In this document: piece after piece, positions 26,594-35,723 of the stretch
How the letters are laid out: each line of letters starts with the position of its first letter
Numbering within the stretch: position 1 is the first letter of the stretch
Assembly: GCF_023715145.1 (NCBI RefSeq)
Contig: NZ_JAMBNP010000001.1
Coordinates: 372,001-436,000 of the forward strand
DNA length: 64,000 nucleotides
From: Paenibacillus glycanilyticus
GTDB lineage: Bacteria > Bacillota > Bacilli > Paenibacillales > Paenibacillaceae
Direction of reading: 5' to 3'
Translations under genes and position numbers: made by a program
Notes under the pieces: generated by a model
What the model was told of the DNA's origin: nothing
Databases searched by the model: none
What the model saw: the letters and a program-made list of their open reading frames with translations, nothing else

Positions 26594-28729
26594 TTATTGA
26601 AACACCCTCACATAATCCACGAACATATCCACCTGATTGTTATACCTCTCCAGATCGATTGGCCAGCCGCCGCCAAGCGCGAGGTTAATCATAAAGTACA
26701 TCGGCGTTTTTGCCTGCTCGAAAGTCGCGTGACGCCAAACCTCTACGTTATCAATATAATAAATCGTATCCGTAGGCGTAATCTTAGTCCCATAGATATG
26801 CCAGACAGAAGCATTGTCGCCAAAGGCAAAGCTGGAGGAAGAACAATGCGTATCATGCATTTCCGGACTGCCCGACCACCAGTGCTTCGCTTGGCACGCG
26901 CCGCTTGGGTCTTGTCCGTAAGCTTCAACCGTATCGATCTCGGCTGTTGACGGTACGCCTTGCGAGATGCTGTTTTGCGACATCAGCCAGAAGGCTGGCC
27001 AAGTTCCTTTGCCTGCCGGCATCAGAATACGTGCTTCGAAGTAGCCGTACGTTGCAGCAATCCCCGTTCCATCGGTACGCACGGAAGAGAGCAAGCCTCC
27101 CGTATAAGTACGATTCCAGCCCATTGGATCTACCGTCCCGGCAGGGGCCTTGCTTGCCCGTATCCTCAAATATTGATTGCCCAATATGGCAAATGGATTA
27201 TTCGCTCCGCCGTAATCCGCGAAGATGGCCTCACCGAACTCGGTCCCGTTTGGCGCGTCAGGCTTTGATGTTGCGTATGTCGCCCCTGCACCGGTCCGTG
27301 AAGCGGACAGAGGACCCGAGAAGTCATCCTGGAACAGCACGCTCATGCCGGATGCTTGAGCCGGCGCGGAAGGAATGCCTTGCTTCCAGGTGACTCCGCC
27401 CTCGTTATGCAGCTGCAAATAACAATTGTCCGAATGCGTAAAGTTCGGGTTGCCTTCCGCCGAATCCCAGGAGCTCAGCACAACGGAGATTGGCCCATGC
27501 GGAAACTGATTTGCCGGGAACGTCACTTCCCCATAACCGCTCTCATCAGGAGTCACTCTGGCAAACCAGGAATCATACCCGTTTGGATTCGGATTCGCCG
27601 TATCCGGCTGATGCCAGGATCTTGCCCATACGTTTTTCATTCCGGGCGCATAGAACTTAATCGTTATGCTGCCGTTAATCGATGCGCCATAGGATGGTGA
27701 AACGACGCTAAGCTGATATTGAGGATAATTTCCCGGCGTTCCGGTACCGCCTGTGGTTCCGAAATAGTTGATCTCCGTCACACCGGAAGAGGAGCCGGAC
27801 TGGGGCGTAAACACCACTCTTAGCTTGGAAGTCGTAACCGGCGTGAAGGTAACCGTATTTACTTGGTTGCCTGTTGGAGCCGCAGGCGACTTGGCTTGGT
27901 TAGCCGCATCCGTCCAAACGGTTCCGTTCCAGTACTGCACCTTATAAGAGGCAGGCGTCTTAACTCCCCCTCCGTCACTGAATAAGTAAATTTCCGCTTG
28001 CGTAACGTTGGAAGCTGTGTTCAGGTCCGTCTGCAGCCAATCCGTGGAATTCGGCGACTGATAGCTGGTCCAGCGATTTCTTGGCGAATCGTTATAAGAG
28101 ATGATTCCGTCATTTGCTTGCGCTGCGCTATCGGAACTAAACGTGTAAGATGCGGAAGATGTCCCTTGAAGCTCTGAGGATGGCGGTGTCGTTGGCGGCT
28201 CAGACGAAGAATCCGTGCCGTAGCTGATCTCCGTTACGCCGGATTTCGATCCGGCTTGATGAGTGAATACGACTCTGAACTTTGAAGCGGACACGGACGT
28301 GAATGTCACTTTATTTATTTGGTTGGCAGTTGGAGCCGCAGGCGATTTCGATTGGGCTGCGGCATCCGTCCAGGTGGTCCCGTTCCAATATTGGACGTTA
28401 TAGCCGGTTGGGGCTTTAATGCCTCCTCCATCACCGTACAAATAAATGTCCGCGCTGCTTCTGGTTACCGCCGATCCAAAATCCGTCTGTACCCAGTCTG
28501 AAGCGTTGGGAGATTCATAGGCTGTCCAACGGTTATGCGGGGTATCGTCGTAAGATATTACGCCGTCGTTCACGTCATCGGTCTGGTCCATGAAGAAGGT
28601 GTACGATGCGCTGACCGTTGCCGTTGTGTCGAATGCGTAAGCCTGCATGCCGGAAAAAATCATGGTGAATACGCTTACAATCAACAAAGGCATTAAAGCT
28701 TTTCTAGGCTGAAATCTCTTTCTTAACAT
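26594..28729 (-). CDS. Secreted GH16 glucanase/galactanase-type enzyme with two F5/8-type C domains
   Basis: A 711-residue exported enzyme. Signal peptide 1-32 (ends AYA), two tandem F5/8-type C (CBM32-like) domains at about 36-172 and 190-325, an Ig-like module at about 338-440 (SVVSPSYGASINGSITIKF), and a GH16 catalytic domain at about 460-711 with the retaining active site E597-I-D-T-V-E602. Acts outside the cell on a beta-linked glucan or galactan. It is a close paralogue of the SLH-anchored gene at 35724-39491, but lacks wall-binding repeats, so it is released. ATG 28729 follows AGGG. GH16 specificity cannot be fixed from this reading. Confidence 0.88.
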   Translation of the reverse strand: MLRKRFQPRKALMPLLIVSVFTMIFSGMQAYAFDTTATVSASYTFFMDQTDDVNDGVISYDDTPHNRWTAYESPNASDWVQTDFGSAVTRSSADIYLYGDGGGIKAPTGYNVQYWNGTTWTDAAAQSKSPAAPTANQINKVTFTSVSASKFRVVFTHQAGSKSGVTEISYGTDSSSEPPTTPPSSELQGTSSASYTFSSDSAAQANDGIISYNDSPRNRWTSYQSPNSTDWLQTDLNTASNVTQAEIYLFSDGGGVKTPASYKVQYWNGTVWTDAANQAKSPAAPTGNQVNTVTFTPVTTSKLRVVFTPQSGSSSGVTEINYFGTTGGTGTPGNYPQYQLSVVSPSYGASINGSITIKFYAPGMKNVWARSWHQPDTANPNPNGYDSWFARVTPDESGYGEVTFPANQFPHGPISVVLSSWDSAEGNPNFTHSDNCYLQLHNEGGVTWKQGIPSAPAQASGMSVLFQDDFSGPLSASRTGAGATYATSKPDAPNGTEFGEAIFADYGGANNPFAILGNQYLRIRASKAPAGTVDPMGWNRTYTGGLLSSVRTDGTGIAATYGYFEARILMPAGKGTWPAFWLMSQNSISQGVPSTAEIDTVEAYGQDPSGACQAKHWWSGSPEMHDTHCSSSSFAFGDNASVWHIYGTKITPTDTIYYIDNVEVWRHATFEQAKTPMYFMINLALGGGWPIDLERYNNQVDMFVDYVRVFQ

Positions 28730-28847
28730 TAATCATCCCTGCCTTTCGCTTGTTAGAGTTGCAAGCTTATTATAACGAAGCATGCCTCCGGCGCCATCAT
28801 CCGCACCCTACTTCCTCTCTACCGATATCTACTTTTCTTTGCGTAAT

Positions 28848-28888
28848 AAAAAAAACGGAGTGAGACGATGATTAAACCGTCCCACCCC
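28848..28888 (-). terminator. Intrinsic terminator overlapping the end of the GH92 gene
   Basis: On the minus strand an 11-bp stem with two G-U pairs (28888-28878 with 28867-28857) is followed by eight T after one G. The stop codon of GH92 (28874-28872) lies in the loop, so the last few codons form the 5' arm. Confidence 0.88.
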
Positions 28889-30995
28889 AGCCTTTATTAG
28901 GTCTTGGCCCCATCTGAAGTTCAAGTAGTCCTCCGTTTGCGATATCCTCATGACGGATCCGCGCGTAGTCGTATGTCTTCCCGTTTAATCGGGCGGTTTG
29001 TATATATTTATTGACATCCGAAACGTCCGCCGCGCGAATCGTGAAGGTCTTCCCGCCTTGCTGCCGGATTCTAACTTCGTTAAACAGCGGACTGCCGATG
29101 TCATAGACGGGCTTACCCGGACATACCGGATAGAATCCCATTGCCGAGAACACGTACCAGGAAGACATCGCCCCGTTATCCTCGTCTCCGCATATGCCAA
29201 GCGGTCCATCGTTGAACCACAGCTTCATCATCTCCCGGACTTTGCGCTGCGTTTTCCAAGGGGTACCGGCATAATTATACAGATACGGAATATGGAAAGC
29301 CGGCTCATTGCCCATGCAAAATTGCCCCATAAGGCCGGTAGAATCCGGAAATTGATTCAGAAATTCATACTTGGATCCGCCGTATTGCTCCACGAACAAC
29401 GCATCAAGCTTCTTCCCGAATTCATGAGATCCCCCGAATAAGCCAATCAAACCTTCAATGTCGTGCTGGACATGGAACGTGTAGATCCATGCGTTGCATT
29501 CCGCATAGAAGTCTCGGCCGCCTTGTCCCCCGCCGCGCTTCGGATCATAGCCCTCCACCCATTCACCGTCAGCAGTCTTCGGCGCCATAAAGCCGATTTT
29601 TTTATCAAACAAATTCTTGTAATTGGACGCACGATTCATGAAGTAGACATAGTCTTCTTCTTTATGCAACGCCTTGGCGAGCTGCGCTACACACCAGTCG
29701 TCGTAAGCATGTTCCAGCGTAACGGATACCGCTTGTCTTCTCTCGAACCCATCCACCTCGGCCACCGTTTCAATCTCATCCTTAGCCAATGCCGGAAAAA
29801 AGCCCTTCTCCGCGTAAACAAGATCAAGCTCCGTCAACGGGCCGTTGTTTGTCCAAGGAAGCATGGTGGCTTTCGTCGCGTTATGGCGGACCGCCTCGTA
29901 AGCTTTTTCTACATTAAAGTTATGTTCGCCCTTGCATAAGGTATCCGCGAAGAACGCCGCGGCATGATTGCCGGTCATATACGGCCGGTCACCGTGAAGA
30001 CCCGGAAATTGCGGCAGCCATCCGCTCTGCTCGAACATTCGAAGATAGGAGGAAATCATCTCGGATTGTCTCTCCGGCTCCAGCAGAAGCTGCAAGGGAT
30101 GTAGGCAGCGGTAGCTGTCCCACAGGTTATCCATTGTATAGTAATCATGGCCGGCAGCTTCATGCTCCGCGCGATCAAACCCGCTGAAATATTTGCCGTC
30201 CTCGGTGATATTCATCATGGGGAGAAGCGATCGGTATAAGGCACTATAGAAAGTGGTTCGCTGCGACTCCGATCCGCCTTCCACCTCGATTCGGCTTAGC
30301 GCTTCATTCCATATTGCGCGGGCTTTATCCTTCGCCTCTTCGAACCCGATCGCTCCAAGCTCCCGCTCCATATTTCTGTGAGCCTGCTCAAATCCAAGAT
30401 GCGAGATGCCAACCTTAAGCTCAAGCACCGCAGCTTTCGTTGCATTTGCAAAACCTAACGCAAATCCTCTATTTGATTCGTTAAGCCACGGCTCAGCTTC
30501 AGAGAAAGCGCTCGATAGCTCTATATGAACATAATAAGGAACGCCTTGTATGGTTGTCTGACCGGCAAGGATACGTCCGGCGGGAGCCGTAAGCTCACTT
30601 TCCTTCGGCAGTTGAACGAGCAGCCGCGCAGCCGAATGCTCCGGATAGACGATACGGAAATAGGCACTGCGGTTTAGAGCCGTATATTCGATGTGAATGT
30701 CGGAATCTTCGAGCAGTACCGAATAGAAGTATGGAGTCGCGGTCTCCAGATCATGATCGTAGGCCGAAGCATATTCACTCCGTCCGTTGCCGATATAGGG
30801 CATGAGAATCGCGCAGCCGATGTGAAAGCCGTGCAGCCGGTCTGCTAGATAGCGGTCCGTCACTCCCGGATTTGTCATTGGAATGACTTGTGCCATCCCA
30901 TGAGGCAATGACACGATCGGAGAGGTTGACGTCAGCAGATGGCCAATCGATCCGATGTAGGGGTTTACGTAATCTACGGGTTTTCTGGAGCTCAC
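28872..30995 (-). CDS. GH92 alpha-mannosidase
   Basis: A 707-residue Ca-dependent exo-alpha-mannosidase family member. It is recognised from the N-terminal block DYVNPYIGSIGHLLTS...SLPHGMAQVIPMT and the catalytic-domain blocks GNEPAFHIPYLYNYAGTPW and GDEDNGAMSSWYVFSAMGFYP. No signal peptide, so it acts in the cytosol on imported manno-oligosaccharides or N-glycan fragments. GTG 30995 is favoured because GGAG lies 8 nt upstream and it follows the previous stop by one base; an upstream TTG at 31016 overlaps the preceding gene. Part of the operon with the propeller enzyme and importer 2. Confidence 0.92.
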   Translation of the reverse strand: MSSRKPVDYVNPYIGSIGHLLTSTSPIVSLPHGMAQVIPMTNPGVTDRYLADRLHGFHIGCAILMPYIGNGRSEYASAYDHDLETATPYFYSVLLEDSDIHIEYTALNRSAYFRIVYPEHSAARLLVQLPKESELTAPAGRILAGQTTIQGVPYYVHIELSSAFSEAEPWLNESNRGFALGFANATKAAVLELKVGISHLGFEQAHRNMERELGAIGFEEAKDKARAIWNEALSRIEVEGGSESQRTTFYSALYRSLLPMMNITEDGKYFSGFDRAEHEAAGHDYYTMDNLWDSYRCLHPLQLLLEPERQSEMISSYLRMFEQSGWLPQFPGLHGDRPYMTGNHAAAFFADTLCKGEHNFNVEKAYEAVRHNATKATMLPWTNNGPLTELDLVYAEKGFFPALAKDEIETVAEVDGFERRQAVSVTLEHAYDDWCVAQLAKALHKEEDYVYFMNRASNYKNLFDKKIGFMAPKTADGEWVEGYDPKRGGGQGGRDFYAECNAWIYTFHVQHDIEGLIGLFGGSHEFGKKLDALFVEQYGGSKYEFLNQFPDSTGLMGQFCMGNEPAFHIPYLYNYAGTPWKTQRKVREMMKLWFNDGPLGICGDEDNGAMSSWYVFSAMGFYPVCPGKPVYDIGSPLFNEVRIRQQGGKTFTIRAADVSDVNKYIQTARLNGKTYDYARIRHEDIANGGLLELQMGPRPNKGWGGTV

Positions 30996-30996
30996 C

Positions 30997-32046
30997 TTAT
31001 TCACTCCTTTTTTCAACTAAAGGCTTGCTGGTTGCAAGGGCGATGCAACGGAATTCGCCATTGCCTTCCTTGATCGTTGCGAGATCATCCGTTCTTGATG
31101 GTCTGCAAGCGCAGTAAAAATGATAGAAACGGTCCTTCCAATAAAGGACGGAAGATTTGTGCGCATGCGTCACGTCCAGCTGCCCTAGCCCACCGCTTGG
31201 AATCCAGGGTTCAGAGAGGATCCTCCACTCGGCAAGATTTCTCGATACGGCAAGCAAACCTTGCGCATGTTTCCCGTCATAACCGAAGCCAAAGTTCACC
31301 CAGATGCCAGCACGGCTATCGAATCGAATATAGGGATCGCTGACATATTGACCGTAGAAGGTTCCTGGCTCCGTTCCCATCAGGGGCTTATCCGACAACC
31401 TACTCCAGTTCAACATATCGTCTGATACCGCAATTCCCGTTTCTTCTTTCCATGGCCATTCGGGCTTATCCTTGGCATTGTAGAACATCCAATAACGACC
31501 CTCGGATTCGAGGAAGCAGCATTTGTATAGACCTGCCTGCTCCCATTCTCCGCCATTCTCATACGTGAGGATTGGCTCAGGCAGCCTATGCCATTCAAGC
31601 AGGCTTTCGTTCTCGCACCAGGCGATTCCCATCTTGGCCCCGCCGGCCTCATAACCATATTCGGGGTACGAGTGATAAATCATCCAATACTTGTTGTCCA
31701 CTTTTTTTAAACGGGGCAGCTCATAGAGATCGTTGCTTTCAAGCAGAATCCACGAGCCCGCCGCGCCGACGTGATCCCATTTCGAAGGGTCTTCGCCACG
31801 GTCCAAAATAACGCCTGCACGGCTCCATTCCACCAGATCCTGACTCGTCGCTAACGCCGTTCGATAGCCTAGGCCGTCGAAGCCGATATGCATCATATAA
31901 AATTGATCGTTATGGCAGAAAACGAACGGACAATCAACCGCCCAGGCATCATACGCCCCGTTCTCTCCCGAACCTTCCAGAACCGGTATCCCCCGTTTAT
32001 ATTCCGTTCTCAGATGCTCATACATTTCCTTGCTTAGCTCAGCCAT
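30997..32046 (-). CDS. Five-bladed beta-propeller glycosidase or phosphorylase (GH43/GH130-like)
   Basis: A 349-residue cytosolic protein with the repeated W/Y-rich blades of the GH32/43/68/130 propeller folds (DCPFVFCHNDQFYMMHIGFDG, ATSQDLVEWSRAGVIL, SDPYIRFDSRAGIWVNFGFGYDG). I cannot place it in a family with certainty. Its position directly upstream of GH92 and behind a sugar importer would suit GH130-like mannoside phosphorolysis or hydrolysis, but that is inference from context. No signal peptide is seen. The stop is separated from the GH92 start by one base. Confidence 0.75.
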   Translation of the reverse strand: MAELSKEMYEHLRTEYKRGIPVLEGSGENGAYDAWAVDCPFVFCHNDQFYMMHIGFDGLGYRTALATSQDLVEWSRAGVILDRGEDPSKWDHVGAAGSWILLESNDLYELPRLKKVDNKYWMIYHSYPEYGYEAGGAKMGIAWCENESLLEWHRLPEPILTYENGGEWEQAGLYKCCFLESEGRYWMFYNAKDKPEWPWKEETGIAVSDDMLNWSRLSDKPLMGTEPGTFYGQYVSDPYIRFDSRAGIWVNFGFGYDGKHAQGLLAVSRNLAEWRILSEPWIPSGGLGQLDVTHAHKSSVLYWKDRFYHFYCACRPSRTDDLATIKEGNGEFRCIALATSKPLVEKRSE

Positions 32047-32072
32047 GATCTTGCAGCTCCTTCTTCCGTCTC

Positions 32073-32954
32073 TTATTCCTTCACGCTGCCAACGACAACT
32101 CCTTTAATGAAGAACCGCTGCAGGAACGGATACACGCAAATGATCGGCAGCGCGGCGAGGAAAATCTGCGCGCTTTTTAACGTGCGGTCCGATATATCCC
32201 CAAGCGAATTCGCGTCGGCCATCGATACGAGACTTAAATCCCGGTTGATGACGACCGTCTGCATATAGCTTTGAAGAGGATACTTATCCGGCGAGTTCAT
32301 GAGAATAAGACCGTCAAACCAGGAATTCCAATGTCCCACCATGGAGAACAGAATAAGCGTGGCGATAGCCGGCATCGATAATGGCACGTAAATGCTCCAT
32401 AATATTTTCCAATAACCTGCTCCGTCCACGAATGCCGCCTCTTCTAGCTCCCGGGGGAGGCCCCGATAGAAGTTCAACAGCAGCACGGCATTAAACACGT
32501 TCACCGCCCCGGGAAGGATAAGCGCGCCAATCGTCCCAAGCAAATGCAGCTTCTGGATGACAAGATACCAGGGAATAAGTCCTCCGCTAACCAGCATCGT
32601 CAGAACGAAAAACCAGACATAAAACAATCTTCCTTTGAAGGCGGACGATTCCTTTGACAGAGGGTAAGCGAGCATAATGGTCAGCAGCATATTTAACGTC
32701 GTGCCTAATAACACCCGCTCCACGCTGATTCCAAGTGACTTCAGAAATTCCGGCTTTTGCATGACGAAATGATAGGATTGCCATGTGAAATCAACCGGCC
32801 ATAACGAAACCTCTCCCGCGCTCGCTGCTGTGCTGGAGCTTAAGGAGACGGCGAGAATGTTGATTAAAGGGAACAAGCATAGAAATGCAAGCAAGAGCAG
32901 GAATATGGAGTTGCCAATATTAAAAATACGACCTGACAGGGAAGTTATATTCAT
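32073..32954 (-). CDS. ABC sugar permease, YtcP type (importer 2)
   Basis: A 293-residue six-helix permease with the coupling loop EEAAFVDGAGYWKILWSIYVPLSMP and the typical end FLQRFFIKGVVVGSVKE. Second permease of importer 2, upstream of the propeller and GH92 genes. No ATPase is encoded nearby. Confidence 0.93.
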   Translation of the reverse strand: MNITSLSGRIFNIGNSIFLLLLAFLCLFPLINILAVSLSSSTAASAGEVSLWPVDFTWQSYHFVMQKPEFLKSLGISVERVLLGTTLNMLLTIMLAYPLSKESSAFKGRLFYVWFFVLTMLVSGGLIPWYLVIQKLHLLGTIGALILPGAVNVFNAVLLLNFYRGLPRELEEAAFVDGAGYWKILWSIYVPLSMPAIATLILFSMVGHWNSWFDGLILMNSPDKYPLQSYMQTVVINRDLSLVSMADANSLGDISDRTLKSAQIFLAALPIICVYPFLQRFFIKGVVVGSVKE

Positions 32955-32971
32955 GTTTTCTCCACCTCCTA

Positions 32972-33874
32972 TTAGAAAATTCTGTAGTTGGCAAATCGGT
33001 ACGCCAAATAATAGGATCCGGAGATCAAGACGATGGAAACAACCGATTTAATAAGCCCGACGGCCGTGGCAAGACTATATTGAGCTTGCTCCAGTCCAAG
33101 TCTGTACACTAGCGTATCGATGATATCCCCGCTTTCATAGACAACCGGACTATACAAGTTGAAGATCTGATCGAACCCGGCGTTCAGGACATTACCGAGG
33201 CTTAAAGTCGCGAGGAGCACGATGATAGGGACAATTCCCGGCAAAGTGATGTGCAGCGTCTGCTTCCACCGGTTCGCGCCGTCGATGACAGCCGCTTCAT
33301 AGAGAGCCGGATTAATCCCTGCCAGTGCGGCCAAATAAACAATCGTGCTGAACCCGAATTCCTTCCATACGTCCGAGATAACAACCACGCCGGGAAACCA
33401 TTGCACGCTGCCGAGGAAAAAGATCGGTTTAATGCCGAATATCCCGAGAAATTGATTAACAATTCCTGCTGTTGGCGACAGGATATCGATTAATACCCCT
33501 CCCAGAATAATCCATGACAGAAAATGAGGGAGATAGATAATGGTCTGTATCCATCGTTTGAATACTTGCTTTCTCAGTTCATTAAGCAGAAGCGCAACCA
33601 ATATGGGAACGGCTAAGCCAGCCGCTATCTTCATAACCGCAATCCCTACCGTATTGCGGACAACCTGCCAAATATCCGGCAGCTTGAACATGTAATCGAA
33701 ATTGTCCCAGCCTACAAACGGCGAGCCAAACATGCCTTTTACGATCGAGAATTTCTGGAAGGCGATAACAAGTCCCGCGATTGGACCATAGCTAAAGATA
33801 AGAACGAGAATAAACGAAGGGGCTATCATCAGATGCAAGGGCAGTTGGCGAAGCAGCTTGGATTTGAACATCAA
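32972..33874 (-). CDS. ABC sugar permease, LplB type (importer 2)
   Basis: A 300-residue six-helix permease with the coupling loop YEAAVIDGANRWKQTLHITLPG. It lies 17 bp upstream of its partner permease and downstream of the binding protein. Probably imports manno-oligosaccharides, judged from the GH92 gene in the operon. Confidence 0.93.
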   Translation of the reverse strand: MMFKSKLLRQLPLHLMIAPSFILVLIFSYGPIAGLVIAFQKFSIVKGMFGSPFVGWDNFDYMFKLPDIWQVVRNTVGIAVMKIAAGLAVPILVALLLNELRKQVFKRWIQTIIYLPHFLSWIILGGVLIDILSPTAGIVNQFLGIFGIKPIFFLGSVQWFPGVVVISDVWKEFGFSTIVYLAALAGINPALYEAAVIDGANRWKQTLHITLPGIVPIIVLLATLSLGNVLNAGFDQIFNLYSPVVYESGDIIDTLVYRLGLEQAQYSLATAVGLIKSVVSIVLISGSYYLAYRFANYRIF

Positions 33875-33947
33875 TGGAACCGCCTTTCTGTCTTAAAAAG
33901 TCAGGAAGACCGGAAGTAAGTCCCGGCCTTCCGAATGGGTTAATGAA

Positions 33948-35651
33948 TTAAGATCTTTGCGCGTGCCACTCGTTGACTTCCTGCGTCACTTTCTCGCCGC
34001 CAAGCTTATTCCAGTCGCCGACGAATTTATCGAATTCCGAGATTGGCGCGCCTAGAATAATTTTGGTAAAGGTTTCAAGCACCAATTTGTCCAGGATAGC
34101 CTGCTTGGCCGTCATTTCCGGTGTTGGGGCACCAAAGAATTCGCTCTTCATCAGGAGGTTCTGATCCACGTAATTCGCTCCAATGACAGCCCATGAACCG
34201 CCTTCTCCGAATACTTTGTTAGTTCCCCAGTTCGCTTTGTCCCCGCCCTGGAACAGGACAATCTTGTCGTAGTAGCTCTTCTCTTCCGGATTCAGCTTGG
34301 AAGCATCACCCGCTTGAAGCGCGGCAACCACATTCTTATGCACGGAAAGCAGGCCTTGCGGCGTACCAAATCCGCCTTGCATCAGCGCATACTTGAAGAA
34401 CTCGATGCCGTCCGCGCTGTGGAACTTGGCCGGCTCAGCCTTCTCGCTGATGATTTTTTCGTTATAGAGGTTGAACAGCTTTACGATCGCTTCCGGATGA
34501 GCCGCGCCCTTCTTCACTACCCAGAAAGCGTTGAAATCGGCTTTGGATTGCGCCTTGGCAGGCGTACTGTCTACGGATGGAATTGGGAATACGCCCCATT
34601 CCGCATTCGGATCCTTCGTAATGCCATCCTGCAGCGGCCACAGCGGATTCCACATCGCCCCAAAGCTCATGCCTACCTTGCCCGCGGTTTGCAGCTCGGC
34701 TGCTTTGCCTCCGTCCTTAACGCCAAATTCCTTGTCGATAACTCCAGCTTTGTACAGCTCCTGAAGTTTAGCCAGCGCGTTCTTCATCTCCGGCTGAATA
34801 CTGCCGTTAACCAGCTTTCCGGAAGCTTCCTTGACCCAAATATTCGCATAAGCGTGGAAGCCGTTCATGAAGCCGGAGAAATCCGGGTACCCGCCGAATA
34901 AATCCTTGGAAGCGGCCAGGCCGTACGTATCGTTCTTGCCGTTACCGTCCGGGTCTTGCGTCGTGAACGCTTCGGCGACCTTAATGAAGTCTTCCATTGT
35001 TTTTGGCTCAGGGAGATTCAGCTTCTTCAGCCAGTCTGTCCGGACGAAGAGCAGCGGGGCGCTGCCCAGATAATCTTCTGCCGGAGGAATGGCGAGCAGC
35101 TTGCCATCGTAAGTCGCGGCTGCTTTGGCATTAGTTCCCCGGTCAATCATGGCCTTGGTCAAATCCGAGCCGTAGTCCTGCACCAATTGAGTCAGATCCT
35201 CGAGCTGCCCCGCTTCCGCCAGCTGGCGGAATTGCAGAGAATCTACCTGGAAAATATCCGGAAGATCTCCTGATGTGATCGTCAGGTTCATCTTTTGCCC
35301 GTATTGGTCGCCATTCACGATCCATTTGTACTTGATCTTGATGCCAAGCTCTTCTTCGTAAGCTCTCGACCATACGTTGTTCTCGATCGTGTCGCCGTCT
35401 TTGAACTTGTAAGTAGGATCCGTATAACGTACGGCTGTTACTTCAACCGGCGGATCATACTTCGCGGCTGGATCGATTGCCGGAGCAGTCGACTCGGCCG
35501 GCGTTGCCGTTGCGGTCTCCGACGTGGCCTCTGCGGATGGTGTCGCGTTGTTATTACCGCCTGTGTTATTATTGTTGCCGCAGGCGGTTGTAACCGCCAG
35601 CAATAGGGCAAATGATACGGCTATCCCTCTGTTGCGCAGCTTCTTTCTCAT
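33948..35651 (-). CDS. Extracellular sugar-binding lipoprotein (importer 2)
   Basis: A 567-residue solute-binding protein with a lipoprotein signal ending VTTAC, followed by a long Asn/Thr/Ala/Glu-rich linker (residues about 26-62) and the binding fold. First gene of importer 2 on the minus strand. Only 72 bp separate it from the GH16-SLH gene upstream and I see no terminator in that gap, so it may be co-transcribed with it. Confidence 0.92.
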   Translation of the reverse strand: MRKKLRNRGIAVSFALLLAVTTACGNNNNTGGNNNATPSAEATSETATATPAESTAPAIDPAAKYDPPVEVTAVRYTDPTYKFKDGDTIENNVWSRAYEEELGIKIKYKWIVNGDQYGQKMNLTITSGDLPDIFQVDSLQFRQLAEAGQLEDLTQLVQDYGSDLTKAMIDRGTNAKAAATYDGKLLAIPPAEDYLGSAPLLFVRTDWLKKLNLPEPKTMEDFIKVAEAFTTQDPDGNGKNDTYGLAASKDLFGGYPDFSGFMNGFHAYANIWVKEASGKLVNGSIQPEMKNALAKLQELYKAGVIDKEFGVKDGGKAAELQTAGKVGMSFGAMWNPLWPLQDGITKDPNAEWGVFPIPSVDSTPAKAQSKADFNAFWVVKKGAAHPEAIVKLFNLYNEKIISEKAEPAKFHSADGIEFFKYALMQGGFGTPQGLLSVHKNVVAALQAGDASKLNPEEKSYYDKIVLFQGGDKANWGTNKVFGEGGSWAVIGANYVDQNLLMKSEFFGAPTPEMTAKQAILDKLVLETFTKIILGAPISEFDKFVGDWNKLGGEKVTQEVNEWHAQRS

Positions 35652-35723
35652 ACTTTGCCTCCCCCGATTGTATAAGGTGTCGTTCCTTATAGGCTTAATG
35701 ATATAGCAGGTTTCTGTGAGCGA

